The notes under the pieces: model-generated | What the model saw: the letters and a program-made list of their open reading frames with translations, nothing else | What the model was told of the DNA's origin: nothing | Databases searched by the model: none | NCBI GenBank assembly: GCA_013397845.1 | Contig: VZTG01004282.1 | Coordinates: 779,299 to 843,298, forward strand | Length of the DNA stretch: 64,000 nucleotides | Direction of reading: 5' to 3' | Source of the DNA: Melanocharis versteri | Taxonomy: Eukaryota > Chordata > Aves > Passeriformes > Melanocharitidae | Translations under genes and position numbers: made by a program | In this document: positions 11,141 through 23,000 of the stretch, piece by piece | How positions within the stretch are numbered: position 1 is the first letter of the stretch | How the letters are laid out: every line of letters begins with the position of its first letter

Positions 11141-13526
11141 TCTTGTTACCTCTAAGTTATCGACCAAGACAGGTTGGTTGTAATATATTTGCCATCTACA
11201 GTGCAAAGCTAAACAAAGGTCTTCACCAAATGAACAAACTTAATTATTCAGACAAGTCTGGGGGGAGATAGACCAATTGACGCAGAGCCCAAAGTTAATT
11301 ATCACAGAGCTTAATAAAATCTCTCTCATTTCTAGGACTGTAGCAAAATTTTGTTGTGAATTTGCAGCATGACAACGTAGGGCACAGAACTGGCCATTAA
11401 GTCTCTCTAGATGATCTAAATCCCTTCACCTCATGAAGGCACACCACCCTCACCCTCATTTTCTCCTCTTACACTTACTTAATTTAACCAAAATAAAATA
11501 CCAAAGGCAAAACAGTTGTCAGTAACTTCTGTCTGCCCCACAGAAAGTACTGCATTAGCAAGCTGACAGCAGAAGTGCTGAGCTGTGTTTCTGCAGGTCT
11601 GACACCCTGTAGTGCATCAGGAACCTGGGGGATTTGCTGACAGAGGGGAGAGGAGACAAAAAGGGCTGTTCAGGCTGCACGGCTGGGTGGGGAGCTCCCT
11701 GCCCTGTCTGGGGTGCTGAAACCTGGCTGTTCAGGGGAGGCTGAAATGTGCAAGCATCCATGTGGAGGGATGCCTTCACTAGGAGAGCTTGGGAGAACAA
11801 GAAGGGTTGTTTCCCCTCTTCCTTGAGGGAAGGTAAAATAGGCTGTATGTCAGTGTGGCAGACAAGGGTTTGGCTGCTCAGCCCATGGGTGTCCCCCCTG
11901 CCAAGGAGACTTTCCTGTTTGATGATTTCTGGTAGCTGACTCAAGACCCCATCACAGGATCTGACTTCCAGAATGTACAGAGGATCCAATGCACCGAAAA
12001 TCAGGTCAGACAAAGATAACTCAGAGGTAGATCTCCCAAATCACCAGCTCTTCCTGAAAGCTGAAATCCCAATCCCTTGGTTATACTTTCTGTCTCATTG
12101 TTCCTGTGGCATCTCTCACCACCTTCACCTGAGACAAAGCCTTGGCTCTAAAACCCATCCAGACTCCGTGAGACACATATAGGGAACCTTTGAGGATGAA
12201 TCAAATGAAAGAAAGAACAATTGTTTCTTCCAAGACTTCAGGGTGTTTGGAATCTGTGCCCCTCTTATTCAGGATATATTTATTCATTCTTTTCAAAATG
12301 AAAGTCATGTTCTTTTGATTTGTGGGAGGGGTTGCTGCAGCCAGGAACTGAAGCCTCTCTTTTATTGTTGCACAAGATCTAAAGGAATAATAACAATTAA
12401 TAACACCAAAGAACTGAAAGGAAACTGTTTCATCTGAGCACTTAGGTGAGGTTAGGTGGATGAGGCTTTAGCTGCAGGGTCAGGTTTAGGTCACCTTTAG
12501 AGCTGGAATCAGGGCAGGTTTGCAGTGTTGCACCTGGTCTGCAGAGCTTTGGTGAAGGAGCACAGGCAGTAAATGGAGCTCTTGCCTTGTGCCCTGAGAG
12601 CACCTTGCTACAAGCCATCTTCTCCAGGAAGAAAATTTTTTTTAATCCTGGATGCCCTGTTTTATCAGTTAAAAGTTAGACTCTTTTAAGATGAGGCCCA
12701 CGTTGAGAGATGAGAAATTCCAGCAGCTGACATTTAAGAAAAGTCTCTGAGTTATGTGCATGTGCTTGTATCGAGGTGAAAGCCCCTTGCATACACAGAC
12801 CTGGTAGAAAAGAGCAGCCCATTTGTTTAAGTTTCCTGTGTTCTAGAATCTTTGACTAGAAGTGACACCTCCAGAATGAGGACCACTGCAAGCTTACCCA
12901 GCTCAAAGTGCTTTTCTAATTCCAGAAGTCAGATTTTGCTACCTTTAGATTCATCCCCAAAGCTAAATCTGATCTTGAGGAACATCAAATATCAGCAACC
13001 TTTCTGTTTCCTATGACTCTCATCACTATCACTGCCATTAGAGTGCTTACAGCTCAACCACAAAAAACTTTTTGACCAAAATCTATTATGCTATCTTTTT
13101 AGGACAAAGTTGAGAATTTGTTGATGAGGATATTAAATATTCTGCCCTAAAAAATAAGCAAATGAAAATCAAGTCCAAAGTGTTTTTCAGAATACTTGGA
13201 TTTTACCCTAAAACATATAAGGTTTTTTTGTTTAACTTTATTTTAGGTATCCCAGAAAAAGCAACTGGTAACTAACTGATTGATTTAGCATCTAGAAATC
13301 TCCCTGTAAGTGCCCAAGTTCATGTAGTACTCCCTTTGGGCTGCATTTTGTGTTGTTTGCTTAGTTGTCTGTGAAAGCATTAAAAAATGGATAGATTTAA
13401 ATCCTCCTTATTTTGCTTCAAAGTATCAATCTGTATTGGAACCCTCTTGTCCATTCCCAATTAAAAGAAAGATCTTGGCCTGAAAGATCTTCACTCTAAG
13501 CACACAGGAGGAGCAAAAGAGGAAAG
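11141..13526. other. non-coding stretch, no gene seen
   Basis: The longest open frame of the whole window (152 codons, minus strand, 11,555-12,013) lies here. It has no recognisable domain, is proline/serine/leucine rich without periodic structure, and a 63-codon frame opens opposite it. I treat it as chance in locally GC-rich DNA. The rest holds nothing I recognise. Confidence 0.6.
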
Positions 13527-13592
13527 GTGTCACTGTCTCCATTTTACAGTAGGGCCACAGAATTTTTAAGTGAGTTTCCCAAGCTAATATAC
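13527..13592 (-). repeat. MIR/L2-type repeat fragment (antisense)
   Basis: The plus strand reads CTCCATTTTACAG, then GCCACAGA, then TTTAAGTGAGTTTCCCAAGC. This is the order of the reverse complement of the conserved MIR/L2 3' segment (CCATTTTACAG...GAGGCACAGAG...AAGTGACTTGCCCAAGG). The copy is short and heavily diverged, as expected of an ancient amniote element in a bird. Confidence 0.5.
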
Positions 13593-15795
13593 CCCCATTT
13601 TTGTAGAGACCATAATGTATCTCCAGAAATGCACAGAATTTTACCTACAAAAAGAGGTATGCTTTGGAGGACCCAGGGAAGGCCTGGATCTCTCTATGTT
13701 TAAGCTTGGCAGTTAAAGTAAGTCCTTCAAACTTTTAAACTCATTCCAAAATTTCAGAGCTGCACAGCACGCATCTGAGAGAATGATTTGACCGCAAAGA
13801 TCAAGATGATGTAAGTATTGTTCAAGAAAAATACAGTTGAAAAAGATTCTAAAAAAGTATCAGGGGCACTTTTAAAGTATTTCTTTAAAAATAAAAATCA
13901 TAAAACTACCTCTGTTGTCTCCTGCTGTTAATGTGCTTTTATTCAGGCATTTGGAAACAATATTACTTTGTAGAGTAGACAGCTACTGTCAAGGGCAGCT
14001 TTCTCATTTGTGGTCACTTGTTATGTACTGTGAGTTTGAGAACTAATAATGTGCATTCTTTAAGATGGAAGAGAAAACAGGCCCCTGACTGCACAAAGAG
14101 GTAGAATAATTCAAAATAGTTGGTAACTTTGATGCTTTTGAAAATTTTAGTGTGGTAACTTTTAATTAAAGCTCGAAATAAACGTTTAACTTGTCTTGCC
14201 GTATGAAGTTGCTTCACAGACATTTATCAGCACACATATATTTAGCAGCTGCCATTCAGTGTAACATCCATGTCTATCATTGTCTACTTGAAGCTCTTTT
14301 CATGCACTTCAAGTGTATTATGAAAGAGCAATTTCCTTATTAACAAGAAAACTCTGAATAAGTTACTTAAGCAACCGCCCCACCAAGTACTGAAGACAGA
14401 ACACAGACTGTGCGAGGACCTGGCTCGAGAGCACAGTTGAGAAGGACAAGTGAAATTGTTAGGCTAGAAGGTGAAAGCTGGTACTCAGTGCCTCTTCCAG
14501 TAGGAAAGATCCCATCCACCCTTTTTGGCCTCCTGCAGTGGATGCATACAGCTTCAGCCCGGAAATATACATGTAGATAAGAATGAATCCTCTGAAAAGT
14601 ATTTAACAACTGGGCTTATTCTTAAAATGCATCAAGAATTATGATACTATATAAGCTTTCTAAAATTTTTTTTTTCATGCTAAATGCAGTTTCTAGCAGT
14701 AAAAAAAGTACTGTACACCATGGTCTCCAGCTCAATTTAAGTTTCTTACAATTGTGTTTTGCATTTCTGTTTCTGTCACAATTGCTTTTCTGTTTCCACT
14801 TGTGGAAGAAATCCAATAGTACATCATTAGCATTATTCCATATATGCCATAGATGTTTTTAAAGGTCAATTTGTTTATAGGAATACTTCCATTGAGGATT
14901 AATGATGACACTGTTTTGACCCCTCTGACCCTGATGGGCAGGAATGTACTTTTCAAGCGTCCAGAGCCCCTCTTCACAATTTGTCTAATCCTACATCTCC
15001 CCTGCCCTGGCAGGCTGTTTGCTGTTAGCGGCCACAATAGACAAGCAATAGTACCATTACAGGCTTCTCTAACAAAAGACTTTCATGATCATTTTCTAGT
15101 GGCTTGAAGATTGACAAGATCCCCTCCTGTTACCCAGATGCATTTTCCCCTCCTTCCTGGTGATTTCTTTTCTTGTTTCCAAGGAGGAAAGTGCCTTCCT
15201 GAGTAGCGACCTCTCTCTCTGCAGAGAGACCTGCTAGAAACAACAAACATTGCATGTTAAACCTCCTCCGAGAGGGCATTATGTACAAATGGAGTGCCAG
15301 GTCTTCTTTGATAAGGTGTACACCCGTGGCACAACTTAAGAATCAATTCAATTATAGAGACACAAAAATGCCTTTTGAAGAATGTTCCTGAGTGAGTGAG
15401 AGGCAGAGAGCACAGCAGATATATGAGTCTGACTTTGCCAAAGTTATTTCAAGGGAAGGAGTTGCCCGGAATCGCTCCAGCAGCCTGATTAACTAGCTGG
15501 GCACTCATCTGTTGGTGAAATCTTGAGTGTGGAAAACAAAGCTATCCCCCTGGCTTTATCACATCACTTGCCCTTCAATGTACTCAGATTTTCACTTTTC
15601 TGCAGGTTTTGCTTACTTTCCGTACAAAACCTGAGCTATCTGAGTAGCAGGTTTATTTTTCAGAGATGCAGTGTTTGTACCTCTCACTGGTACATGAGAG
15701 CACATCTGATAATAGAGCCCTCCATCACTCAGGCTGGATGCTCAGAGAGCGAGGTGCCCTTTCTCTGCCCCAGCCAGCAGTCACTTCGGAAAACT
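13593..15795. other. non-coding stretch, no gene seen
   Basis: AT-rich unique sequence with short open frames on both strands (80 codons minus at 14,367-14,609; 101 codons minus at 14,732-15,037, opposed by plus frames). None resembles a known protein. No clear repeat or RNA gene is seen. A 148-codon frame (15,523-15,969, plus) runs into the repeat fossil that follows and looks like chance. Confidence 0.6.
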
Positions 15796-15935
15796 TCAGC
15801 TGTGCCATCTTTGTGCCTCATTTGTAACATGAGTGGGTCATGGTACTGGCCCACGCTGGAATATTTTCTGAGGGTTGCAAGTATTTTGAGATCCCTCATA
15901 AATAGTGGTGCAGATCAAAATAGTAATACAAATGT
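15796..15935 (+). repeat. ancient L3/MIR-type 3' end fragment
   Basis: In order the plus strand shows GTGCCTCATTTGTAACATGAG, a GGTACTGGCCCA segment, GGGTTGCAAG and TTTTGAGATCCCTC, followed by TAGTAATA. This is the order of the tail shared by old amniote L3/CR1-like and MIR repeats (TGTGCCTCAGTTTCC...TGTAAAATG...GGGTTG...GCTTTGAGATCC...TATTATTA). It is diverged, with internal deletions. Confidence 0.5.
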
Positions 15936-15970
15936 TAAAGCTTATTTTTTGCTTATGATTCATATGTAGG

Positions 15971-15984
15971 AAAAAAAAAAAAAA
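15971..15984 (+). repeat. poly(A) run of 14
   Basis: A14 directly after the L3/MIR-type fossil, separated by about 35 bp. Treated as a simple homopolymer. Confidence 0.85.
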
Positions 15985-16833
15985 GAAGACCAGTGCTGAC
16001 CTTTTCATACGTGGCTCTTGACAAGGTAATGCGCTTTGGAAGTGTGCGGTGTACTTTAATGTACTCTGGACACTTTACAGGAACATCTAATTGACATGCT
16101 AGTGTTTGCTTTTCATTTGCTAAGAATAGACATTCCTCTCTATTGTCATTAGTAGAAGAGGAAGAACAAGAAAGCCACGAATGACATTATTTCAAATCCT
16201 TGGATCTCAGGCCCTTCTCTTGCTGCAGGGCCGCTGATGTCACAGGGTGGGGTTGCTGGGTGCCCTCGGGGTGAGGATTGCTTGATTCATCCTCTCTTGG
16301 AGCTGAAGGGGGAATCAGCAAAGGATTCCACTGAAGACAGGATGAGTAAAGAAGATTTTGTTTAAATTTGAATTAGGCTTAAAATGAGATTTTATGACAC
16401 ACACAGGGAGGTCTGCGCTCAAATTTGCACTCATGGTTTAGTTTTGTGTTTAGTTTGTTTCCCTGAAAATGCTTGAGAGCTGCTGTTGTCACAGGTTTTC
16501 CATTATGCTGGTTCAATATTTTGTTGCACATAATTCAGTGAAGAGTTGGGCTCGCACCAAGAATCCATAACAAAAGTTAGATCTAATGAGGAGGATCCAA
16601 CTTCTGTTGAAATTGAAAAACATCGAGATTTTTGGTTGAGTCAAGGTCACCATGTTACTTCTTTACTTTCCTTCATTTGAGCAATTGAATTTATTGAATG
16701 TGTCAAGAGACCCATCCTCAGTGAAAAGCTCAGCAATACTCTAATATCTAGTAATTACATAATAGAACCTACACAATGCTGAAGAAGAGAACAAATGGAA
16801 CTTTCCCTAAAACGGCATGTTTTTCCTTCTTGC

Positions 16834-16990
16834 TCTTTATATAATTATAGAAATATATAAATATCAGCATATAATCATTATCTCTAATTATATTATGACA
16901 TGTTTTTGTATTATTATATTAGATATTGTATTGTATTATAATGGTATATCTTAATATTAGCATTATGTAATATACAATACATAATACAGG
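16834..16990. repeat. AT-rich low-complexity block
   Basis: About 155 bp almost entirely of A and T, with repeated TATTA/ATTATA words, unlike the mixed sequence on either side. It may be a degenerate (TATTA)n simple repeat. No protein-coding potential. Confidence 0.7.
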
Positions 16991-19173
16991 TTTTAAATAC
17001 ACTCTGTGACACCATTCCTAAAACAAGTTAAGTTTTGATAAAATGTTCCTGAACTGCTGAGGTTAGCTGTATTGTTCTTGTTTGTTTTTATGGACTCCAT
17101 GGTTAGTTTCTCATTGGAAAATTCTGTTCCCAAATTAAGCTGATGGTCCTTCAATTATAAAAAGGTAGATTGTTGACCTCTACCTCTAATGTTACGTGGG
17201 AAGAAAAGGATCACAGCGTATCAATGCCAATCTAAAAGCAAAACAATACTGGATTCATTTGCTCTCTCTTCTCTTGCAAAGATTGTTTTCACAAGAAGAG
17301 TTAAACTGAGGGCAAGGCAACAAAATTTGTCACTATTTTTTCTCCTTTTTCTTTTCTCGGCTGATCTCCTCTATTTAAATGCAATTAGTGTTATCCTAAT
17401 GTCGTCTTTTTATCCATATCCATGGCTTCTCATCTTACTGTTTGCTAATATGATCCTTTCAACCAAAAGGACATCAATACACTCAGCAAACTTATTAACC
17501 AGCTATTCTGTCTCACGGGGAGGCAACCGGGCTGCAAAGAAAGGCATGAGTCACTGGAAGCTGTGAGACACCAAGACTTTGATGCTGTAGGCAAAACAAG
17601 CTGCTTCATGACACAGTTTGTAAAATGTTTGCACGGGAGCAAAATTCTGCCAAAAAGCATTCAGGGGAGTTTACACAGTGCAGCATACAAACTACAGAGC
17701 ATCCCACAATATGGGATATTTACAGACCTTTAACAACGATGAGCTTTCCTTCAACTGCAGTGGTGCCTCCCTGGCAGATTTTGACCTTGGATCTTTTTCT
17801 AACACACAGACCGCAATTGCCAAGGGAAACCTCAGTTTCTGTTCCTTTCTCAGTGCAATGTTCAGAAGAAACATCTTCAGGTACCAGAAAGAATACAGAG
17901 GTCTCTCCAGTAAAACCATGTATTGCCCCTACTCTCTTGATCAGCTCCTTGGTGCCAGTTTTCAAACAGCCTCAAAAGCAGAGGAAGGAGTCATGCTGGC
18001 TCCTGCAACATTAGCCATTGGCAGCATTGCTCCTAGATGGGAAAGCAGACCTCTAAGTGCTTTCACCAACCTTGGCTGCCCCTGGGCTGAGGCACTTTAG
18101 AAGTCTAATGACATGCAGCTACACTGCACCAGTGCGGAAAGTTAAGGAGAATACAAGCAAAGTGCCACTGAAATCTTGGAAGGAGGCGGAAAATAATAAA
18201 CACTCCAACTGAAATTTGGCCTGGACACATGTTATTTGGTCTAAGTGCATGTTTACATTTCTTTGAAATGTTCCTAAACACTCCGTCTGTCTGAAAAGAA
18301 AATTTCAAAACCGTGATGAAAAAATCTGGTTCAGATCATGTGTATTGGTTTTAAAACCAGGCATAACATTGCAGCCGGCTCTTTTATCCAGAAAAGGTGC
18401 AACTGTCATATCAATTTAGAACTTCAGTCATGTTATTTTAAACCTGCATTAGTAAAACCTATAACAAAACATGTCTCTGTTGTCCACATCTTGCATCTGG
18501 AGCAAAGTTATGCTTAAGTCTGATCTCTAAACCCAGTATTGAAATTATATCTGGTATGTTCTGCACTTTGTAACATGGTCCATGTGGACTTTTTCACTGT
18601 AGTGATAACACAGTTCTATAGCCCACCTGGTAAAAACATTATACATTAAAAATGACAGTCAAAAGAAGCTGGTGCGAATATTCCAGAATTACATAGGAAA
18701 AGGTTGCAATGTAAGGCTAAAACCAAACATTGACATTTATAGGCACTATCTGGCACCCTACTTTTAGACAAAGGTATCTTACAGTGTCATTTTAAAGGCT
18801 TAGTACTGCGCTTTTGAGCTGGGAAATAGCATAAGACCACTGTATTAAGGAGCTGAAATTTTGCTGACATTTTGGAAGCTCTTAGTAGTTGGTCTCCTAC
18901 CACTTGATAATAGTCTACAGATGCTGTGGAAAAACACTATCAAAAGGCAATTTTTATATATAGAACCTCTCAAATCACAGCCAAACATGACTTCACACAA
19001 GTAATCCACGAACTTATGTTACATATGGCAAAAGTATTTATAAACCAGGATTAGAATACAGAGAGGTGTCCAGGTGAGACTCTGTTGTCACCTCTTTGCA
19101 CCAAGTAAAAGCAGTAAAGCATCTTGCAGTGCTGGCAAGGCCACTGTTTATGCCTTGTGGGTGCCCACAGTGC

Positions 19174-19194
19174 CTGGTGTAGGTGTTACACCAG
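19174..19194. repeat. perfect 8-bp inverted repeat, 5-nt loop
   Basis: CTGGTGTA, loop GGTGT, TACACCAG. The arms are exactly complementary and could form a small stem-loop. Too short to be a microRNA precursor, and no U-run follows it. Confidence 0.5.
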
Positions 19195-20083
19195 AGATGA
19201 GACTCTGTGCTCAGGATGGGCCAGCAGTAGTCCTGAACATTACGGTTTTTATCCTTCCCCGTTTTATCCCAGGAGACGAGGGCAAAAGGGTTCAGCCTTG
19301 GAAACCTTCCTTGAAAAGCAGGGACCCAAACTGATCTCGTGGTGTGATGCTGGAAACAGCATCTTTTTACAGAAGAATACATTTCTTCCTAATTTTACCC
19401 TTTCTGCAAGCAGAGTGAAAGCTCTTGAGACTGAATTCCTAGCTGAAACCAAACTGTATAGAGAGAGTTTGTATGATAGACTGTGAGGCTTCAAAGCAGA
19501 TTCTTCTTGGGATCCTGCTTCCTGTCGTTCCTGTGGTCTCAGGGCACTGGGGCTTGCCAGCAGCCCTGGCTGCACTGTGCACAATGGTGTGCACCCAACA
19601 AATTTGATAAGCCCAGCTCCCTGACACTGAGCCCCAAAGGGCTTTAGGTGTTTCCTGTAGTGCTGTAAGTGTTGCTACATATAAAAATATTTAAACCAAT
19701 TTTCTTGCGCAACACAGAGGTAAATCCTCTATTCGACCAATGAAAACCTCACCTTTTTTCTTTTGAGAGAGTGCCCCCACAAAAATTAAGTGAGAAAAAT
19801 TGAAAATTGCACAGTACTGTCTTCCATAACACAGATTCCCATCCACAGTTTCGTCCCATCTGAAGAACTGATCATACGGCTAAATGTTTGCAATGGCAGC
19901 TATAAATATACACATCCATTATATGACATACACACAGAAAATACCGACTGAAGTACTTAAAAATAGTAAAAACACCTGACAGATGTTGTAACCAGTAAAG
20001 AGATAAGGATACCTTATAATTTGCTAACAAACAAATTTAATATTTCCAGGTACAAGATATCAAAAAATTCCATAGAAGGAATT

Positions 20084-20096
20084 TGTGTGTGTGTGT
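20084..20096 (+). repeat. short (TG)n microsatellite
   Basis: Six TG units in a row; ordinary simple repeat. Confidence 0.8.
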
Positions 20097-23000
20097 AGAC
20101 CTTGTTTTCACAACTTTAAAACTTTAAGTACCTGGCACGGTGCCAACTTTTAGGGGCAAAGAAATCACCTGTCTTATTTCCAAGCTGACACAACATGTTT
20201 TAAGTAGGTGAAGGCTCGGTTTCATTACATTAGCAGTGTCTCTAGGTGCTCTTTGATGCATCCCTCCCATGCTTAGTAATTTAGTAACAGGTTGGAAATG
20301 AGCAGAGGGGTAAAACGAGACTCCGTTGCCACAGCAACTACTGCACACCTCTAATTTTTGAATCAACAGACAGCAGAAGTTGATACTTTGCCACAGGTTA
20401 TGAAGAAATATCTTCCAAAATGTTCTATGAAAGCAAACTTGTTTTGTTCGAGGAGTGGCACTTCCAAGAGAACAATTTCCTAAAGATTGCTCAGATCTGC
20501 TATCATTGAGCTAAAATGCTAATAGGAAATATTTAGCATTATTTTGACCAAAAATCTGGCCACTTGCTCAAGTGCAAAGCTCTAGGAAATAATTCTCTCA
20601 GCTACTTTATCTCCTAAAAAAGAGAAGCACCTTCCGATGGTGTTGACGCTGAAATTTTGCTCTGTGTGACAGAGAAAAATTAAGAACAACAACAAAATAA
20701 CTTGGTTTCATCATTCAAGTGAGTACGTAATGTAGAAAAAAAAATCAGAACAAAATGAATGAGACAAGTAAGATTTCTGCCTTCTCAGTATTACAAACAT
20801 CAGGACAAGCTAAGGCCAGACTGCCTCAAGACACTCACCTGACTTACTCTTTCCTGCATGACTGGAGACTTTGTGCCCAACAGCATTTCCTTTGAGCAGT
20901 TTTGCTACTGGGAAAGTATTTTTTTATTGACCCAGGGGGAAAATGAAATGCGTTGCCCTCAATTTCCTGGCGGATCCTAACAAAGTGAGCGCAGATATGG
21001 AATGAGCTGAGGTTGGGCGGAACTGTGGCCTTGCTGTTTTGTGATTTCTGCTTGGACTTTCTGTTCCTCGACTGCCATATCAGGATGTAAATCCTCCTGC
21101 CTCATGAAAGACTTGGAAGCTTCAGGTGGAAATGTGAAGCCACAGCAGTGGAAACTCAAAGCCATCAGAGCAGGGACATTGTGCTAAGACAGCCTCTACC
21201 AAAGAGCTTCTCTCAGCACAGTGACAGAGCCCACTTCAGTAATTGCATCCCATTGGATTTGCTCCACAGTACACTGGGATAAAGACTTTAATAACACAGG
21301 AAGCAGCATTTTAATAATCTTTTGCCTGATTTTAAGTGCTGTTATGCGCTGACTTCTACCAAAATCCTTTCACTATACAGAAAGCACCATATTTTAAGGG
21401 GTCAGAACTCTTGCAATGTATTTAAACTCCATTTTTGCATATTTCATGTTCCCTTAAAAGTGCATTACTATCAGTTCTGCTTCACAATCCAGTTATTCAG
21501 AAGTGAAATAGAGGTTTCCTGACAATCTACTGAATTAAAGATTATTTTAAATGTGGGCAAATTCTTTTTCTCTCACCTCTCATCTCCCCATCAGGTGTAA
21601 CAATTCCCAGGACCTATAGCAGCTTCCATCAAAGACTGCCAGAGTTTTGTCATTGCCTGCATAGCAATTGAAAGCTGTTTACTGTGGGTATAAAATTCTG
21701 CCATCCTGATCCAGAGGCTTTTTGCTGCCACTGTGACTGCCTGTGCATGGAGTCATCTTTCCTCTTATCAGCCCTTTGGTCTAAGCTACTCTGCTCCCTT
21801 TATAATCTGTGGCTGTACAGAGAAAACCTCAGAAAGGGCAGTTCATCACAGCTATTTAGACATGTATCTTAGGATGGGATGCAGTTCCCTGGAGAGGTAT
21901 CTGCTTCTCTTCATCAATAAAAAACCACCTCACTGCCTAGTTCAGACTCCACAGCCAGCTTTCAGATGCTGGGGGTCGATGGGAAGAATCCCACTCAAAA
22001 CCTGATGGAAAAGGAATCAAGGCCCTGCAGGGTCAATGGGGGCAGACCCCAGTCCCCAGCAGAGCACCCAGAACATGGCAAGAACAAGCAAATCAATGAC
22101 CTCTCTTGCTGGAGAACGACGTTGCTTTGTACAGCATTTTTTCAAAGGGTCATCCAGTTTTCCTCCCCCAAGGAAAATAATATGTCAGTAGGTAGTTGAC
22201 TAAGGGGAGCTGGAGAGAGTGGACTGGGTAATCTCTGATGTTTCATCCAGGACTTGATTACAAAAGAGTCCCTGCAAACTTGCATGTCTCTGTACATACA
22301 TGTGATGCTCGCAGTAAAAATGGCAGCACACAGGGACATTTAATGACAGCCTGAAAGAGGATGCACCAGGCAGTGGGGACCTGCATAATTTGTATTCTCA
22401 TCAGTGCCACAGATGGTCAAAGCAGACAAGACTTTCAAAATCTGACAGCTGATGTAATTTTTTTAAATATCAGAACAGAACATATGGAAATGTGACTCCA
22501 TTCCCCTGCTCCCCTGCACTCTCCCAGTTTAAACCTGTACTGTACTGAACCAAGTGCAGCTACTCTGGAATAAGACTGGAGTCAGTAAAGAAGAATCCAG
22601 CCCCTGAGATTTAAAGCGTTTGTGAAGAATTTTCAATTACTGCCAGTATCAGTCTGAGTGCTCTAACAACCTGTACGAATCACAGAAAGGAAAACAAAGA
22701 ACCACTCATACAGATGATCCTTTTGGCAAACTGAGTGTGTGAATGTGTCTGAGAATCTGCTTGCATACCTTTAATACATGGACTTAATATCTTAAGAATA
22801 TAACTCCTTCAAATTCCTTAAATTTCAAGAAGGTTTTACTTTCTTTTAAGAATGGGATGCATTAATAGCAATGTAGGCAGGCAAATGCTTCTTTAAGCAT
22901 TAAACTGTTCTCCAAAGAGGAATTAAAACATGAGATTTAGAGAATGTGTTTCCTAATGTATCAATGGAGCAAAAAGGAAAAAAAAAATCAGTATTTTCAA

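Larger units (their letters stand above)
15936..20083. other. non-coding stretch with AT-rich block, no gene
   Basis: No gene is seen. Frames of 125 codons (17,189-17,566) and 140 codons (17,678-18,100) on the plus strand match nothing I know and are opposed by minus-strand frames at 17,445-17,965. An A14 run lies at 15,971-15,984. An AT-only block (16,834-16,990) and a small hairpin (19,174) are listed separately. Confidence 0.6.

Noticed and set aside
11555..12013. Longest open frame, 152 codons, minus strand
   Set aside because: No recognisable domain or signal, opposed by another open frame, and in locally GC-rich DNA where stops are scarce.
12440..12495. Telomere-like TTAGG words
   Set aside because: A few scattered TTAGG/TTTAGG words without a regular 6-bp period; no interstitial telomere array.
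15523..15969. 148-codon plus-strand open frame
   Set aside because: Its last half runs through an ancient L3/MIR-type repeat fragment and an adjacent AT-rich segment.
17189..18100. Open frames of 125, 129 and 140 codons on the plus strand
   Set aside because: The two frames at 17,625-18,100 overlap each other, all are opposed by minus-strand frames, and none shows a domain.
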